Source of the DNA: an uncultured Erysipelotrichaceae bacterium
GTDB taxonomy: Bacteria; Bacillota_I; Bacilli_A; RF39; UBA660
Length of the DNA: 8,353 nt
Assembly: GCA_902803685.1 (NCBI GenBank)
Contig: CADCQR010000047.1
Coordinates: forward strand, 1-8,353
Direction of reading: 5' to 3'
The notes below the pieces were generated by a model. That model searched no databases. It worked only from the letters and a program-made list of their open reading frames with translations, and had not been told where the DNA came from. The translations under genes were made by a program, and so were the position numbers. The first letter of the stretch is position 1. The number at the start of each line of letters is the position of its first letter. Of the stretch, positions 7,166 to 8,353 are shown in pieces.

Positions 7166-7174
7166 AGTATAACA
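7166..7174 (-). promoter_or_regulatory. Possible extended -10 promoter for obgE
   Basis: The minus-strand sequence TGTTATACT (7166-7174) matches an extended -10 element. No good -35 is found 17 bp upstream, where the sequence is TTTTTA. Transcription would start near 7159, just before the obgE ribosome binding site. It could supply obgE independently of the ribosomal protein promoter. Confidence is limited by the missing -35. Confidence 0.35.
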
Positions 7175-7184
7175 AACGAAATAT

Positions 7185-7208
7185 AAAATAAAAAGAGCAC
7201 TAAGGCTC
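7185..7208 (-). terminator. Weak intrinsic terminator/attenuator after rpmA
   Basis: Immediately after the rpmA stop, the minus strand reads GAGC-CTTAGT-GCTC (7195-7208) and then TTTTTATTTT. The stem is only four firm pairs, plus one possible C-G pair with a bulged T, but the U-run is good. It probably gives partial termination, so that fewer transcripts enter obgE than the ribosomal protein genes. Confidence 0.4.
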
Positions 7209-7211
7209 ATA

Positions 7212-7502
7212 TTATTCTTCTACAGCGTAAACAGATACGCACTTCTTATCTCTTCCTAAACGTTCAAATTTAACTATTCCATCAATTGTAGAATACAACG
7301 TATCATCATTTCCACGACCTACATTTTTACCTGGGAATACTCTAGTTCCACGTTGACGATATAAAATTGAACCAGCAGTAATATATTCACCATCTGCTGC
7401 TTTAGCACCAAGTCTACGTCCTGCAGAATCACGACCATTAGATGTTGATCCTTGCCCCTTGTGGTGAGCAAACATTTGTATATCTAATTTTAAAAAGTTC
7501 AT
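7212..7502 (-). CDS. rpmA: 50S ribosomal protein L27, Prp-cleavable form
   Basis: A 96-residue L27, whose N-terminal tail reaches the peptidyl-transferase centre. The Bacillota-type extension is present: residues 1-11 end in LDIQMF and are followed by AHHKGQGS. Prp is known to cut after the Phe in such motifs, so the mature protein should begin at Ala12 and have 85 residues. The core motifs [33 protein letters not shown] and DGIVKFE are all seen. The start ATG at 7502 has a strong AAGGAGG that overlaps the TAA stop of prp, so translation of the two is probably linked. The stop is TAA, followed two bases later by a weak terminator-like hairpin. Confidence 0.97.
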   Translation of the reverse strand: MNFLKLDIQMFAHHKGQGSTSNGRDSAGRRLGAKAADGEYITAGSILYRQRGTRVFPGKNVGRGNDDTLYSTIDGIVKFERLGRDKKCVSVYAVEE

Positions 7503-7513
7503 AATTCTCCTCC

Positions 7514-7816
7514 TTACTTTACCTCAACATTAGCTGGATATTGTTTTTCCAACTCTTTTAAAAGACTAACCATGTTTTCTATTAGTATTTGTGTAGTCAT
7601 ATCATCTGTTTTAATAGTAATAATCATACCCTTTTTACTAACTAAGTAGCTTAGACTTTTCTTATTAAGCGCCATTATACCATTGACAGTAGTAATAACT
7701 ATACTGCTAACAGAACTACAAACAATGTCCTTTCCATAAGAATCATACATAGCATGACCCAAAATAGATATTTTTTTGTAGATGGCATTTTCTCTATCAA
7801 TCGATATTTTTATCAT
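7514..7816 (-). CDS. prp: Ribosomal-processing cysteine protease Prp
   Basis: A 100-residue Prp (YsxB/DUF464) protein, the cytoplasmic cysteine protease that removes the N-terminal extension of ribosomal protein L27 in Bacillota. The family catalytic pair is visible: His21 in [13 protein letters not shown] and Cys33 in [11 protein letters not shown], with the expected spacing. The length is typical. It lies between the genes for L21 and L27, its usual place. Only three bases separate it from the rplU stop, and no convincing Shine-Dalgarno sequence precedes its ATG. This suggests it is translated by coupling to rplU, which would keep the protease below ribosomal protein levels. Its substrate, an L27 with a cleavable extension, is the next gene. 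Confidence 0.95.
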   Translation of the reverse strand: MIKISIDRENAIYKKISILGHAMYDSYGKDIVCSSVSSIVITTVNGIMALNKKSLSYLVSKKGMIITIKTDDMTTQILIENMVSLLKELEKQYPANVEVK

Positions 7817-7819
7817 ATA

Positions 7820-8122
7820 TTAACCATTAATTTTTGTAATCTTGATTCTTGTATATGGTTGTCTATGACCTTGAGTTCTACGATTTGATCTGTCCTTACA
7901 CTTGTATTTGAAAACTCTGATTTTCTTATTCTTACCGTTTTTTAGAACTTCGCCTTCAACAGTAACATTAGTAAGATAAGGGTTCCCAACTTTTGAATCA
8001 AGCATTAATACCTGATTAAAATTTACAACATCCCCTGCATTGGCTTCTAATTTCTCAACATTAATTTCTGAACCTTCAGTAACATAATATTGTTTTCCAC
8101 CAACTTTAATAACAGCGTTCAT
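7820..8122 (-). CDS. rplU: 50S ribosomal protein L21
   Basis: This encodes a 100-residue L21, a large-subunit protein that binds 23S rRNA. The N-terminus (AVIKVGGKQYYVTEGSEINV) is the classic L21 start, and the basic C-terminal signature RRTQGHRQPYTRIKI is present at about residues 81-95. The length matches the family norm of about 102. The ATG at 8122 has a strong AAGGAGGT six bases upstream. It is the first gene of the rplU-prp-rpmA cluster that is conserved in Bacillota. It is transcribed from the consensus promoter at 8228-8256 and may be controlled through its structured leader. The stop is TAA, and the next gene starts four bases beyond it. Confidence 0.97.
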   Translation of the reverse strand: MNAVIKVGGKQYYVTEGSEINVEKLEANAGDVVNFNQVLMLDSKVGNPYLTNVTVEGEVLKNGKNKKIRVFKYKCKDRSNRRTQGHRQPYTRIKITKING

Positions 8123-8221
8123 TAAAATACCTCCTTCTATTTTACTTAAGACTCGCTCTCGAGGTACGAATATATCGTTTTTTCACCTTTTCAATGCGGT
8201 TTGAGCTTGAGGCTTCAAACA
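8123..8221 (-). promoter_or_regulatory. Structured 5' leader of rplU (candidate L21 leader)
   Basis: The leader between the predicted start of transcription and the rplU start codon contains three local hairpins in order: GTTTGA/TCAAAC (8199-8220, extended by two inner GC pairs after a bulged A), ACGA/TCGT (8166-8178) and CTCG/CGAG with an AGAG loop (8152-8163). The ribosome binding site AAGGAGGT (8129-8136) follows. Bacillota rplU genes often carry a conserved L21 leader motif (Rfam L21_leader), thought to act in ribosomal protein autoregulation. Position, length and the CTCG-AGAG-CGAG hairpin fit this, but I could not run a covariance search. None of the hairpins is followed by a U-run, so regulation would more likely be translational than by termination. 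Confidence 0.55.
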
Positions 8222-8227
8222 TCAAAA

Positions 8228-8256
8228 ATTATAGCACAGCAATTATAGCTTGTCAA
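8228..8256 (-). promoter_or_regulatory. Consensus sigma-A promoter of rplU operon
   Basis: On the minus strand a perfect -35 box (TTGACA, 8251-8256) is separated by exactly 17 bp from a perfect -10 box (TATAAT, 8228-8233). A TGC sits immediately before the -10, giving an extended -10. The predicted transcription start is near 8221, which leaves a leader of about 100 nt before rplU. The DNA just upstream (8262-8310) has several A-runs on the transcribed-sense strand, like an UP element. This is as strong a promoter as the consensus allows, as expected for ribosomal protein genes. Confidence 0.9.
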
Positions 8257-8353
8257 ACATATATTTTTTTGAGTTTAGGTTTTTTCTCCTATTTTTAGAA
8301 TTGTTTTTTCATCATAAATAAAATTTGTCTATTTTTTTACTAAAAATTACAAA
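8257..8353. other. A/T-tract region upstream of the rplU promoter
   Basis: This stretch holds no open reading frame or stable hairpin. It consists of repeated A-runs on the minus strand (8264-8270, 8280-8285, 8292-8296, 8304-8309 and 8332-8338), several about 12 bases apart. The ones nearest the promoter could act as an UP element or curve the DNA. The gene beyond the window edge is unknown. Confidence 0.4.

Noticed and set aside
7146..7175. Ten extra codons at the start of Obg
   Set aside because: Obg homologues begin MFVD, and the ribosome binding site GGAGGG lies inside the extra segment, placed for the ATG at 7145.
8257..8353. Partial gene at the right edge
   Set aside because: Both strands are broken by stops within short distances and no protein-like stretch is seen.

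Overview
The window is an AT-rich chromosomal segment from a low-GC Gram-positive bacterium. The L27 N-terminal extension with its Prp protease, the C-terminal OCT domain on Obg, strong AGGAGG-type ribosome binding sites and sigma-A-like promoters all point to Bacillota. The extreme AT bias and the compact, odd accessory genes suggest a gut Bacilli lineage (RF39/Erysipelotrichia-like), but this is an inference. All ten genes lie on the minus strand, so transcription runs from high to low coordinates. The ten reading frames use only TAA and TAG stops. They are intact under the standard bacterial code, and the tryptophan codons I checked are TGG.

Housekeeping block (8256 to 5868): a consensus extended -10 promoter and a structured 5' leader precede rplU (L21), prp (the cysteine protease that trims L27), rpmA (L27) and obgE (the ribosome-assembly GTPase). 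The first three genes are tightly packed. A weak terminator and a possible internal promoter separate rpmA from obgE.

Surface-fibre block (5809 to 2654): a separate strong promoter drives a small secreted protein that resembles the TasA/camelysin, SipW-dependent class. A hairpin terminator/attenuator follows. Next come a SipW/ER-type signal peptidase with an unusually large multi-spanning membrane domain and a two-TM protein resembling DUF5305. The block closes with a clear intrinsic terminator. This reads as a minimal module to make, cleave and possibly assemble an extracellular subunit, with the abundant subunit separated from its processing machinery by the attenuator.

Signalling block (2625 to 796): a promoter with an extended -10 drives an Hpt-REC phosphorelay protein with no output domain. 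It is followed by an unrecognised 306-aa protein that may be a metallopeptidase-like fold with both zinc-binding histidines replaced. No histidine kinase is present in the window.

Last gene: yebC, from its own promoter, encodes a YebC/TACO1-family protein. The window ends 10 bases after it. No RNA genes, mobile elements or CRISPR arrays are visible. The 231 bases upstream of rplU hold only its promoter and leader plus A/T tracts.
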